Assembly: GCA_947846985.1 (NCBI GenBank)
Contig: CANTUZ010000012.1
Coordinates: 24,266,135-24,330,134 of the forward strand
Reading direction: 5' to 3'
Origin: Fratercula arctica
Lineage: Eukaryota > Chordata > Aves > Charadriiformes > Alcidae
DNA: 64,000 bases
Below are positions 41,867 through 55,115 of the stretch, piece by piece. Position 1 is the first letter of the stretch, and the number at the start of each line of letters is the position of its first letter. Made by a program: the position numbers and the translations under genes. A model generated the notes under the pieces. That model saw only the letters and a list, made by a program, of their open reading frames with translations. It did no database searches and was not told where the DNA came from.

Positions 41867-44800
41867 CTTTAAAAGAAAGAAAGAAAGAAAGAAAAAAAAA
41901 GAATCACAATATGAATTTTGCATTGTAGTTAGAAAACATTCAAAAGCACCAGACTGTCATTTTAAATTTGTTTTCTGCCAGAGCTGAAACTTATGTCTAA
42001 CTCTGTCCACTAAAACACCTTGCTTCAATCATTAGAATTCGCTTCACTTATCTGAATTTTGATAAAGTAGCTGTTTTTCTCAAGGAAAACCTTATTTATT
42101 TAGAAAATTTCAGCTACGCTTGTTTAGTTGGACCTTGAGAACCAGACATCCTAACAATTTCTTTGTAAACCAAATAAAAATTCTGTGATCCATTTCATCA
42201 GGCAGGTCTAACAGTTGCAAGTTTGGGAACAGGAAATATAGATATGTCTACACGTGCCTAAAAGACCCTCCAGTGCTAAAATAGGGTTTCAGTCATCCCT
42301 AAATCCATTCAAGTTTGGTCAAACCATAAAAGTTTCCTGAAGTGTATAAAGCAAAGGTTGTTGATTAGCTGAAATCTCCACATTCCTATTCCACCCAACA
42401 CAACTTCTATGGGAGACGTGCCCTGAACACGTACAGCTTCTACCAAGTGATGTATGCTGCATCCAAGAGTTAAGCATGACCTTTTTACAGCTGTTCTTTC
42501 CTGGGGTTTCTGGGAGTTATTATGCTCCCAGTTACTTGAACTGAAAGAGGCTGTCTTGATTTCTCACTTGTTATTCCCAAAAAGTAGCTGGAAAGACAGA
42601 GAAGGCAGCATCTAAACATGAATTCAGAATTATGAAGAGAAGAAAGGTCTAGAAATTGATTCTGGAAAAGGAACTAAATCCAGATTCCAGGTATCTGTGT
42701 TCTTTGATCTATTTAATCTGTCCAATTTGTCACAGTTGGTAAAAGTCCCCTTACTCTCAACCCTCCAACTCTGTGTTATTCCTTTTGCATGGAAACACAC
42801 TGGTCCCTGAGTTCTCACCCTGGCAATATTTGTGCACCTTCGGAAAGGTTTATACTAGCCTGAGAGAAAAGGCTGGAAGGCACCTTTCTGTAGCAGAAAG
42901 TCCTGAGTTTGCCCTACTGCTTGGAAGCTGGAGAAAAGCCTAGGAGGGATGGATTTCAGTTCTTCCTGTTTGTGAGCGAGCTGTGCTTTAGCTCGAAAGG
43001 TCCCAGGCTGAGGATCTGTATGTGTAAGATGGGTATTTTTCATGTTAGAGAAAACAAGCTTGTGAGCAAATTATAAAAATCTACGTATTGAAGTTCCCAC
43101 ATTAAACAAATTGTAACTATTAATTAACAGGTCAATTAATTCAGCTTCCTGTGCTGAATGCGACAGCCATTGTTTCTACAGTACTAGAGAACCTTTCTGT
43201 CTACACAAGAAGCAAGTCTCAGAAGTTACTCAAGCCTTTCACTAAGCACCAGCATAACCTCAGAAATTCCCTTCGATATTTGCATTTATACTTGAGTGTC
43301 CTCCTAATGCCCAACTGTGGTTTGACGTAGGTGTTTATGCTTTTAGGGGAAAAATACCCTTACCTCCAGTATCTTTTTCTTTTGACCTTCATTTACTTTT
43401 CCAGCCAAGCAGCAATGTGCCAGCGCATTCTGAATTATATACTTATTGGATTTAGCACTGGGTTCTTTGAAGAGCTTTGGTCCTATGGAGGAGGAATGAC
43501 AAAGCAGCAAAGTTAATCAATAAGCCAACAAAGAGTTACTTTAAATGCTGTGAAGCACTTCTAGTATGGATCTTTTGCATGCATGAAAACACAAATCCAG
43601 GAATAAAACAGAACTAGGCTAGAGATCACAAATTTCACAAACAAATAAAATGTCATTCTTTCAGCTGTTACTGAATTTGCTTACAGATGTCTTTCATTAA
43701 AAGTCATTATTATTGGCAGTCTTGGTAAATATATTTTCTCTCAGAGGATATCTTCCATGAACAACAAAATGTTTTGCACTTTCTAACTAAAATTTCAGTC
43801 ATCCAGGAGGGAGCAAATTCTTTTTTTTTTTAATCTACACCTGTGACTTGAAGGGTGAGAGGTAAAACAATGAAGCTGATGCAGTGCCTAAAGTAACCAT
43901 AGCCTATCCACCTTGGAATTCCAGAAATGTTTTACTCAAATCCAGGGATAAAAGATCTGGCCTGACACTTGTCAGGTTGTTCTGTTTGTAAAAAGACTTT
44001 ATTCATGTGGTTGAAGGCGTACTTGTATCAAGATCATTTGAAAAAAGCAACAAGTAAGTACCAATTTCGAGTCTTAGAAAGAAACATAATATACAAGCAA
44101 TCACCAATTAAATTTATATTACATCTCAGTTTGTCTATGCTTTGGGAAAAAAAGCCTAGAATCAACACAAAAAAACTGTATGAAATCTGGCTGACAGAGT
44201 GAAGATATTAAAAATGTGAAAAAAGCCTTCTGTTCAATTCTTAGGAGCTCTATATTGCTTCATTTAAATATAAGTTTTACATAATAATCATTAAAAGATG
44301 ACCTTCAGCACTATGGATCTTCACGAGAAAACTCAGCAGGACCATGCAGACAAAGTCTCGCTATCCCTCCTGTAATTTAATTTCACATGTGGGTGGCACA
44401 AACTGACTGAAATTTCATGATTTAAAACCAGGTAAGTACTTTCTGATTCTCCGAACGAACACTTTGCCTTTCCAAACTGTAGTCATTTCAGTGGAAGGGA
44501 GCTGAGATGATTTTCAAGACAAACATTTGCCAGCACAGACAGAACTACGCAGGCCCATCAATCAAACCCCATCTCCCTAAAAGTTTTTTGAAAATACCTA
44601 ACATTATTTTACTCTTTATCAAACAAAGTGATATTAGGTGGGCAAAACCAGAGCTTTTATAATCCTGATGATGCAAGGTCTTTGCAGTATCACGTGCTGT
44701 ATATTTGGAGAAAAGGGATGAAGATACCATTATTGTTCGATTCATAATATAATAAAGAATTAGAAGTCATATTGTAAAGTTTTTAATAAACAACAAAGGA

Positions 44801-47685
44801 TCTGTTTCGTAACAAAGGGTGCAGAATATTGAGATTCATATTACAAAGCAGATTTTTTTCCTGTTGCAATTTGGTTTTTGTTACTCTATTATAAATTGAG
44901 CTTAAATTTCAACTCTTCTTGCCTTGCTGGAGAGACTACTGAAGTGCAGGGTGGTCTGTGAGCCCATTTGCTGTTATGAGCCCAACCCTAACTGCAGTCT
45001 ATTATCGTTATCACAAATGCTACTGAGTCAGTACTTTTATTTTGGATTTAAAATTTTAACCTTCTATTATTACTATGCATTTCAAGGGAGGTGAAAGTAA
45101 CTTTTCTATGAAAGCGCCTTCAATCAAGTTTTAGGAAACCGAATAAAGATAACTAAAAACTTTTAATGCGTAGAGCCACTAATAGCCAGGTACTTCTCTG
45201 AACGCTGTTGTCGCTGACCTGTGTATTCTGTAGCAGAGGCGACTGATGAAGTTGTAGATGCATTTTCCCAGTCTTTTTCTCCATTACGACTACCACAACG
45301 ACTTGGAGATAAAAATCCTTCCACAGACTCAGACCTAAACATTAATTTTGAAATCTATTAAAAAAAATTACAACATTCAGCAGAGAAGCATTCTAATATG
45401 AAAGGAAGGCAAACTGTATTAAAGTTTTGTATGTAAAAACCAGGAAGTCGGTTCTCAAGACATCTAGGAAATTGAAAAGTCAACTGAAACCAGCTGCAGG
45501 GATGTCAGAGTGGCCATGATAACATGACGTGTGACATCGTAACATGTAGTACTCCTTGCCAAACCCCTTTTCCTAGTTTGCCTTTCTTCCTTGTTTCTTT
45601 TCTATAGAAAAAAAAATAGTATTTCTCTGAATATAATTAAGTAGTTACACCAAAACAGTAATTTTCCCCTGAATTATATTATAGATTTTGTATATAAAAT
45701 TAAGAATTTTCTGTTATTTTTATCTCTTTTTATTTCATTTTCAGGTGATTTTTAATGCAAAATAAATTCTGGTGTTTGGAAAAGGCTGAAGTCCTAGTGA
45801 ACATTGAATACTTCCCTTTACAACTGCTAAAAAACAGAAAAGAAGCTTCTGTGTTAAAAAAGACAAGAAGCTACGTAGCTGCACGTAGCATACATGTTTA
45901 ATAATACATCCACAAGTTGAGACTTAAACACAAGCAGGTGAATTAAAGAGGCTGTGTGAATAGCATTGTGTTTTGACCTCATTTATAGCTGCCCAACTGG
46001 TTTACTTAGTAAAATTTGTGAAACAAATGATCATGGCTTAGTTCCCTAATGCCTGACAGCGGAAACTATCAGTGTCTCAAATCAGGAAAACATACCTGTT
46101 CTTGAGTACACAATATATATATGAGCTCTTTAAAATTCATGTTAGTTTTACATAGCTGATTATTAAATTTTATTAAATGAAAAGGTTATTTTAGCTTTAC
46201 CTTGGTGTTCTCTTGCCTGACTGCACACTCTCATTGTCCCCTGTATTCAGCGATGCCAATGAAAGACTAGATACTGAAAAAACACGATAAAGCTGTGAAC
46301 CTGGATAAAAACAAAGTTAAGGCTTATAAATCTATGCAAGTAGTAGAGTCTGTTCATTAGACCCAACACCAGCATCAGAAAGTCAGTAAGAGCTTTTATA
46401 TATGAGACTCTTACACCCGTACGTGATATACGTGCATGCATATGTGGTCACTTCATCTCAACCCCTGCTGACACCCAGCCATTTGCAGCCACCTGGGATG
46501 GTCTCAGACTAAGCATTAATGTGAGGCACGCACATGGGAATATTGGCACCATGCAAATCAAAGAATGCAATCAAAGTCAATAAGCCCTTATGAAAGAGAG
46601 CTTAAGAGACTTAATTTACAGCTTGGGATGGATTCTTGGAAGGTGTTAAGGGAACACTTTAAATTACACAGGAAGATGGAGGGAAGCAGCTAGAGAAAAC
46701 GCAGCAGAATAACAAGGCTATACGATGCTGTAACAAAAAGGATCACTGAGCACTCTGGTTACTTTTTCTAATTGTAAATTGGCAGTACTTCTTCCAATCA
46801 TTGCTACAGTTACGTGATATCTAAAAGAATGCTAAGTCGTTCCACATGATTAGTGTTGCTATGTTCATAACTATACATGCAGTAGGTAACTGAGCAAAAT
46901 AGAAAAACCTATGAAATATAAAAGTAACTTTTTATTTTGTCTGTATTAAGCAGGAGTTTAAGGACTTTTACCTTATAATCACCATTTTATTTATCAATCT
47001 CTTATCTCCTAACTTTTATTCATTCTTAGCTCTACAGGTGCAAGAAGAGATTAGTGAAGAATACATGGGTGTATATGAAACCTGTAACACATGTTGGTGC
47101 TTCCACTGAGTCTTCATACAGTTAACTTTTTTGTTTGTTGATATATGCATGCATGCATAGCAGGTAAGTGACACTCATCTTTTCACTTCTATTGGCAAAT
47201 TTTGCTTTCCAGTTTGGTCACGTGCAGCTTCAATTTAGCACAAGACACTGATAAATGCATGTGCTTGTTAGTACCAAAAACCAAGCTGGTGTTTTAGCAT
47301 GAACAGACTCGTTTTCCACATGAGCATTTGTTACCTGGTGGACCTTTGATTGGCGTCTTAGGTGATTCAATATGATCTCTATGAATAGATTTTGGACGTG
47401 GCTTTTTTTGTTTGATTGAGAGGGAACGTGGCTTTATGACAGTATCCATGTCTTCCATAAGCTTTAGTTGTTTCCTTCTCATATATTCCTGCTTAATAAA
47501 TTCTCGCCGTGCTCGTTCATCCTCCTTCTTCTGACGTTCTTCTTCCGTTTTGCGTCTAAAAAAAAAAATATCAAATAAATTCAGGAGTATAAACTTTCCA
47601 AATTAACAGTTTTAGCTAGCACAGTGAGGACAACATAGGGATTGGATTTTTTGAACTTTAAGTTGTCAGACATCAGCAAGAGGAA

Positions 47686-47725
<40 letters not shown>

Positions 47726-50700
47726 TTTTCAGACAGTTTATACTTTTTGGGATACTGTTACTAGTAAAAATCAAAACCATGTTTATTAGCTTGACTGTTG
47801 TAACTGAGTGAACATTGTGCATTCGTGCAGAAAGAAGCCCAAAGTGACAGGCTCTGCCTCAGAATATAAAGTGCAGGGCAGTGCTCTGAGGAGCTTCGCT
47901 CAGGCCAGCAGGGCTTATATGTTGAGTCTGAGCTGGAGACTGATGCCACCTGCTGATTCTGCAGGACCCGCTGGCATGTGTCTTCAGCTGGGCTCCTCAG
48001 CACATCCGGCTCTAGGATATTAAGATGCAATTGACATAGAAGTTACACTTTTAACTAAACCAGACATTTTTACATTCACTGTTACTGATCATTTGGATCA
48101 GGCCATGTAGTTTTACCTTGTCTCTTCCTTCTTATGTTCTAGTTCTGCTTCCAGCTGCTGCTTTCGAAGCAGAGTCTCTCTTTCCCTTCTCAAACGCTTC
48201 TCCAACAATGCTGCTCGTTTCATTGCCATATCATTTTCTGCCTTTTGATCATCCTAGCAGCAACAGAGTTTGAAGGAAAAGGATCCAAAAATGTTAAGAT
48301 CTCTGAACTCAGCAACTGATTTTGCCAAGTCATTAGACACTTAATTCTGTACACTGAGTTGCGATATCCTAACATACTTTTCCGGTATTTGAAATAAGTT
48401 TATTTAAAAAGATTTTTCTTAAGACTACTAAAAACTTTTTGTAAGGAATTTTTCCTTCCTAAGTCAAACAAAATTCAACACTGATATGAGAAAACTTGCT
48501 AAGTGAAATATTTTAGTTTAGAGTCAGATCCCACACTGCACAAGCTTCAGAAGATTCTACGCGTATGGAGATGAAAGTAATTTATCACAAAAAGCAGTAA
48601 CTGTGCAGCATATAGAAGTAACTTCTGCTAATAGAGCTAGGTGTTTTGTTAGAACTGAGGAACGCTTCCAGACAAGCAAGGCACATCTCAGACACGCCAT
48701 GCCAAGATACTGGGGTATTCAGAGATGGAAATTCAAAATCTTGATGGCTTTCAGTGTCTAGACGACAGGGAGCGCTCCCAAATACCAACTTCAAATGGGA
48801 GTCTTGAAAGACTATACTTCCTTAGCCAGCCAAGAGAGGGAAAAAGGCTCTCCAAAGTGCAATTCAGAGACATACAACATTTTTAAAAAACACAGGCTGT
48901 TATGTACTTCAAAAAATTTTAGTTACATTTGGGAGTGGTTGGGAAAGTAATGGTGAGATGTGAGCATGCGTAATTAAGATCACCAAAGCTTAAGTTAAAA
49001 ATAAATCTACATTCACCATTCATCATTCTCATCAAAAACTCCAAGCACTCTTCTACAACTATGAATGGAAAAGGATATTCTGGCATTGCAGTATGGTAGA
49101 ATCTCATGATGCCAAATTAATCACCAAGTGAAAAGATATGCTTGTATGTTTAGAGTTGCAGAACTATCTGCTTTGACTTCAACAGAAAGTTATCACTGAA
49201 ATCCATATCTGAATTAAGAAGTTCCCTTTCAAAGGAAGCTTAATAGCAGGCATACACATACACTAGTTCTCTTACCTTAAAAAAGAATCCACAACACACT
49301 TTCTGGTCATCCTCAAATTGTTCTCTGTCACTCTCACCTTCATATTTCTCAACAGACACTTCATTTTTTTCTGGTGGCTTCAAATCTGATAGGGAAACTT
49401 CAATTAAGTTAGCTGTTTTGGGAGCTGGTGCCGGTAAAATCGGTTGGCTTAGCTGATCTTCATTTGGGGTGAGGCAGACAGTTTCTGTGATAGGCTGAGA
49501 TAATACTTCAGAAACATTAGATTCAATAGGCTTAATCTCCTTTTCCTCCAACTTCTGTTCACACTGTTTCAGCAATTTTGGTCCTTCTTCTTTTGCTACC
49601 TCTTCTGTAGGCTTGGCTTCCTTCAAAAGATTTCCCCTTAACTGAGGTTCACCTATATGTTCACCATCATCTCCAAAGCAAACAAATGATCTAGTCTGAA
49701 TGGGAACCTGGCTTGGAGAAAATCTCCTCAAACGAGGAAGACTATCCACAGACCGTGGGGCAGTTAAGGTACGATTTAGAGGTGTTATTTTCAGTTCATT
49801 TGGCCTAGGAGTCCTTTGCATTTTAATGTGAAAAGAGGCATTCTTCCTGTTGGAAGACTGCGGAGACTGATGCGTAGAGCGAGGAGATTCTTGTGAGAAA
49901 GGTGCAATAGGAGATGGAGCTCCCATTTGCCTTGATGAAGATTTGAAGTCCCGAAGCTGCTTCTGAGGAGATGGCTGAGGAGGAGAAATAACCCAAGCCT
50001 GTTGCTCTCTCATCTGCATCAACATCTCCTGTTGAAGGGATAGACGTTGCATTTCTTGTTGTAGAAAGTGTAGGGAAGAGTTTAGCTTTTCAATAGATTT
50101 TGTATATTCTAAGATATCTCCTTCATTAAAATTTTCTTCTGAGGGGCTTGCTAAATTCCATTGCTTTTCAGCATCCATAGAAGTAGCAGGAGATTTTAAC
50201 CATTTGCTGTGAGAATTTTCAGGAGTTTCTTTTATTAATTCCGAAGTCTTACTAGTTTGTTCATCTGATTTTTCAGTTTCTTTTTCTTTCAACCGATTAC
50301 TGTCAGTGAATACCTTCTCATCCTCAGCTCCTGCTGCCTCTTCTCGAAGAGGTGATACTCCATCACCTTTCTTTTTCACAACATTAAGAAATGCCGTTCT
50401 TCCCATTTTCTGCCGCTGCTTTGTGAATGCAGCTTCAACTTTCTTCTTCTGTGCTTCAATGGCTCGCCTCTTTTCCTCCAACTTCATCCTAAGATGTACC
50501 ATTTCCGAAGCCAGTAACTGTGTAGTGTCTCTTCCTTGAGGAACAGATGCCTCCTCGGGAATATGAGTCCAAGCAACCACATGAGGGATGTTCAGCTCAG
50601 AACCTTCTGGTGTGGTTTTCTGAGAACTGCTTCCACTGCTTCTACTATCTGTATGATTCAGCTTCCTGAATTTCTGCTCTGCAAAGCTTGTCATTTTAAC

Positions 50701-53700
50701 CCCCGAACTTGAAGAAGCACTGCTGCCTGCCTGTGATTTAGTACTTACTGAGCTGGGACAGGGACTTAATTGATCTCTGTGATTGCCAGCTCGCATGTCG
50801 TAATCCTGTAGAAATTTAGATGGTTCCTCCATGTCAGAGTCCATGCTTACAGTATAATCTCTCAAAGAAGAATCCTCATCCATTGTCTCTGGAATATCTT
50901 CTGAAGGGACATGTATTCCAGTATCTACTTCTGTATTGTCAGTCACAGGACTTAGAGGACCTTTTGTGTCTGTAATTATATCAGGGGTAGACTGATTTGG
51001 TTTAATGTTTGAATTCAAGATGCTCATTTCCTGATTGTGAAGAAAGAACCCATTTGTAATTTGGTCCGACTGGACAACTCTGGGAGATTTTTCAGTGTCA
51101 TGAATTATCTGCAAAGCCTCTTCAATGCTTGGTGTCTCAATCTGATTGCCAAAATCATCCAGAACTGCCCTGTTTTGCAGAGCTCCGTTTGGAAACCTGT
51201 AGCGACCGCTCTCATTAGCATTTTTTTGATTTGTGTTAAGAGACTGATGGGCCTTTGTGCCTTTATGAGCTATCATGTCCTTTTCCTCTTCAATATCTTG
51301 GTTTTCCTCTTCTCCGTTTACTGGTTTGAATGACAGATTTTTTCTAATATGTTTCGGCATGCGGTTGATGTTTACTGTAAGGCCTTCATTGCTCACAGAT
51401 CTAGTAATTCCTCTGTTTGGAGTAGATACTGGAATGCTTTTTTCTTTGTCAAAAGAAATGTCAAATGAAACTCCGTGTAATGATGACCTAAGAGAGATCA
51501 GAATAAAGGAAGTAACTGAGCAACTCATGGTTAATAATAACAGAACTGGATGACTGAATGTGAATATTTCAAAATTATTTTAAGATTGCAGTATTAAAGG
51601 CACTGTTAAGTACTCTGTATTTTGCCTAGCTTCAAACATAACGTAATAATATATAAATATAGCTATTTAATAAAGAGATATAATAAATGAAAAATGCACA
51701 ATAAAATAGAATATAAAATCATTTTTTTCAGAGATAGACAACGCTTTTTATTACTTGGGAATAAATTCTGGGCATTTTAGGAATATAGGAATTGCCATAG
51801 TAGATCAGTAGATCACCTTCACAGAAGGTGTGAAGAGAGACACAATTTATACTTACTGAATAACCCACCACTATAACTCTTACCATTTTAAATTTAGTTT
51901 AGACCCTACAGATTAAGAGTTTATGACCAGTCAAACGGAAAACTAAAACATTCTGCCTGACTCTTCTTACTTCCGACAAATAATACAAGTTTAAATACCA
52001 CTGAGCTCATTAGCCATTTTACTCTTACCACTTCTAGTTGATTGCGATGAATAAATGTGAACATATTTAGTGCCAACAATTCAAATACCTAAAATATACC
52101 TCATTTCAACATAAAGAAGAGATTATTTATTTCTGATTTTTTTTCCTATTTCAGAGTTCTTAACCCATGATACATTTTTTTGTTTCTTTTTCTACTTTTG
52201 CACGTCGCTCACAAGAACTCTTATTACAGGATTCTGAAAATCCAAACTACGATGGAGCATTTATTACTATTAATGACCAATAAACAGTAATTTTTTAACG
52301 AACTCATACGGTAAGACTACCTACCTTTTTTCTTTGGGCCATGTCCCTACATGCCCATCTACATAAGACATTGATGTGGACCTTCTGATGACTCCTAAGT
52401 GAAATTAAAATAGAACCCAAGGTAACTGCTATGAAAAATTATTTTAACATCACCTTCTGTTGCTTTAACAAATTAGTTTGCTTCACTACTTAGAACACTG
52501 TAATGGCAAAAACAAGAAGTGTTTTTATATCGAGAATACAAGTAGACCAACTGAGTCAATTTCATGCCGAATGTATATTATACCCCTCATCCCTCAAAAA
52601 AGTTACTATTGAGTAAGATATACTACAAATATTACTAGAATATACTACAAACACTTGTTTTAAGTCTATTCCACATAATCAAAACAGAAGTAAAATTTTA
52701 AAATAATACACAATGTAAGAGGTACAAAACCAAACTTCCCATTTGCACATTTTATAAATTACAGAACCTATTCATTAGCCTTTCTTGTAAAGCTCTCCCA
52801 GTAATTTCTGCATAAATAATGTTTGAATAAATATAAGCAAGATAGCAATTTACTCAGAAGATGACACCTTGTCTTCCACCCATTTGTAAATTGTTACCTG
52901 GAACAGATGAATAAGGCTGCTGGGGTGTAAGCAGTTGGTGAGATGGCTTATAAATTGGACTTTCCAATCTACAAAGCAAGAGACATCAACTTAGAAGTAA
53001 TACATCAAAAAGCCATACTACAAAAGGGCAACCAGCCCTCATGTCCTGGGCCAATGCAAAAACAGATTTGTTTTTTGTGACAGGGAAGAAAGTCAGGTGT
53101 AATTCTCTTCTTGAAATATTAATTTATTAACTACAAAGAGAACACTGTTATTACCTTTAACTGGACCTAGTGCAGGTAAGTCGGTAAGTCAAAAATTCGA
53201 AAAGGTATTTCTCCTACGCAAATGGCCATGGGGTGGTGTTAGTTCTGTTAACATACTTGTCTCCTGATTTATTTCATGTAAGTGTCATTAGTAGAAGATT
53301 CTCATTTTTAGGTTTGATTTTATGAAAAGAACCAAACATAAGGATGAACAAAGGCAGTTCCTACTGCCTCAAAACTCAGTGACTGCAGCTAATAACCACA
53401 TACTTTTCAGGCATATCTTTTCAGTTGCTTAGTCTGAAACTTCTACTTTGTGTCTGGATTGCAATATGCACTAGACATGGATAAAGGAGATTTTGTGATA
53501 AACATGATTTCATAAACACAAAAAATACATTCACCACTAAAACAGTCATTGCAAAGATCTCCTCCATTTCTGCTTACAAGAGATACTTTTTCTTGGTTCA
53601 TAGAGAGGGTCTGTACTAGAATAGCTTGTTAATTCAGAATAGTATTAACATAATTCAGTGTTTTGTTCAAGGTGGTTCTTCAGGATCAGAACAAAGACAC

Positions 53701-55084
53701 ATGCGTGAAGTTGCATGCGTTTGTATGTAAAACACTTCTAAAGAAGCCAGACTTCAAAAACACGCTGGATTAAATCCTTTCATGTTTCAAATTTTGTTCA
53801 CTGAGCTGAAGATCACGCTTCCAAGCTCCCTTTTTTCAATCAGTAATTTTCAAAGTATTTGTTTAGTGCTTTTATAGTTTATAAACAGTATATGCTGTAG
53901 AAAAGTTTCTAAATAATATTTCTGGGAAGGATACTCACCTCAATATAAGAAAAATATTGTTGTTTTACAGTCTACCATAAGTATATATTAATTATTCAAA
54001 ATAGGTTCTGAGATTCCTGATTTTTTGTATTAACAACATTACATGCTAGCTACATATGTTTTAAACGGCATTTGAGATTTCTGTGAAAATTTAAAAATCA
54101 GAGATATAATCTCAATAAGTTATCTTAAAAGAAAAGCATGCTTTCAGAATTTCATCCAGCAGCCTGTGAGAATTTGCTACCACAAAGAAATTCTACACAC
54201 TTCATTTTCCCTCAAGAAAAGACTGATTTTGGCACCATGACTGTGATTCCATGGCAACCTCAGACATCGTAACTGCTCGTCGCCACAGTCGCACGCCCTG
54301 CTCTGTGCTGGATCTGACTCTCCATCCGATCCTCTGAGTCATTTCAACAAGCTAAGCCAACAGAAAACCATTCACTTTTTCCGACTGCTTTAGTTTTTTC
54401 TGTCTTTGTGCACTGAAATGACAACGTCAAACACTCAAGAACGTGCAGTCGGGACAAGGAGGAAGGCCAAGACCATGGCATCCCACAGTCAGGTCTGTTC
54501 TGCCAGGGAACCTTGAGCCCACGTGTTAGATTCCTACCAGCTCAGATAACGTCTTAGCCCCTCCTTTGTCCTACAATGCAGTGAAGTATCATCAAACTGG
54601 ATGAAATACACCGGTTTATGAGGAAAGATATAGCTCTGTTACTCATGGGTTGCTCTCATAATACTGCAACACAAAACCATATCTGTGGCTTGTAGAGACA
54701 CTAAAACAGTGTTGTGATGAGCTAGTACAATACACAACCCACCACCCATAAGGCATTTACAATGATTTTTACTATATCTCTGAACATATCTCAGGAAACA
54801 TAAGCAATATTACAAAACACGTTGGTGGCAATTTACAGACTTGATAGTTAAATTGGCACTAAGAAACATAAAAGCTTTTGTAAGAGTTTACGAATTGAAT
54901 TCAGATGCCTATCATAAAACTTCCAATCAGTCGCCTTCAGTTTAGAAGCCAAAACCAACTGCACAGACAAAATGTACACATTTAGAGTAAAAGTAGATTT
55001 ATTTAGATTAAAAAGATACTATGTTACTGACAGAATTTGTCAGAGCAGGGATAAATGCCTGGTTAATGGCTTCAGCTGTGGAGA

Positions 55085-55115
<31 letters not shown>

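Noticed and set aside
50306..51553. Plus-strand frames of 77-98 codons
   Set aside because: They are antisense shadows of the 2.2-kb CAMSAP2 central exon.
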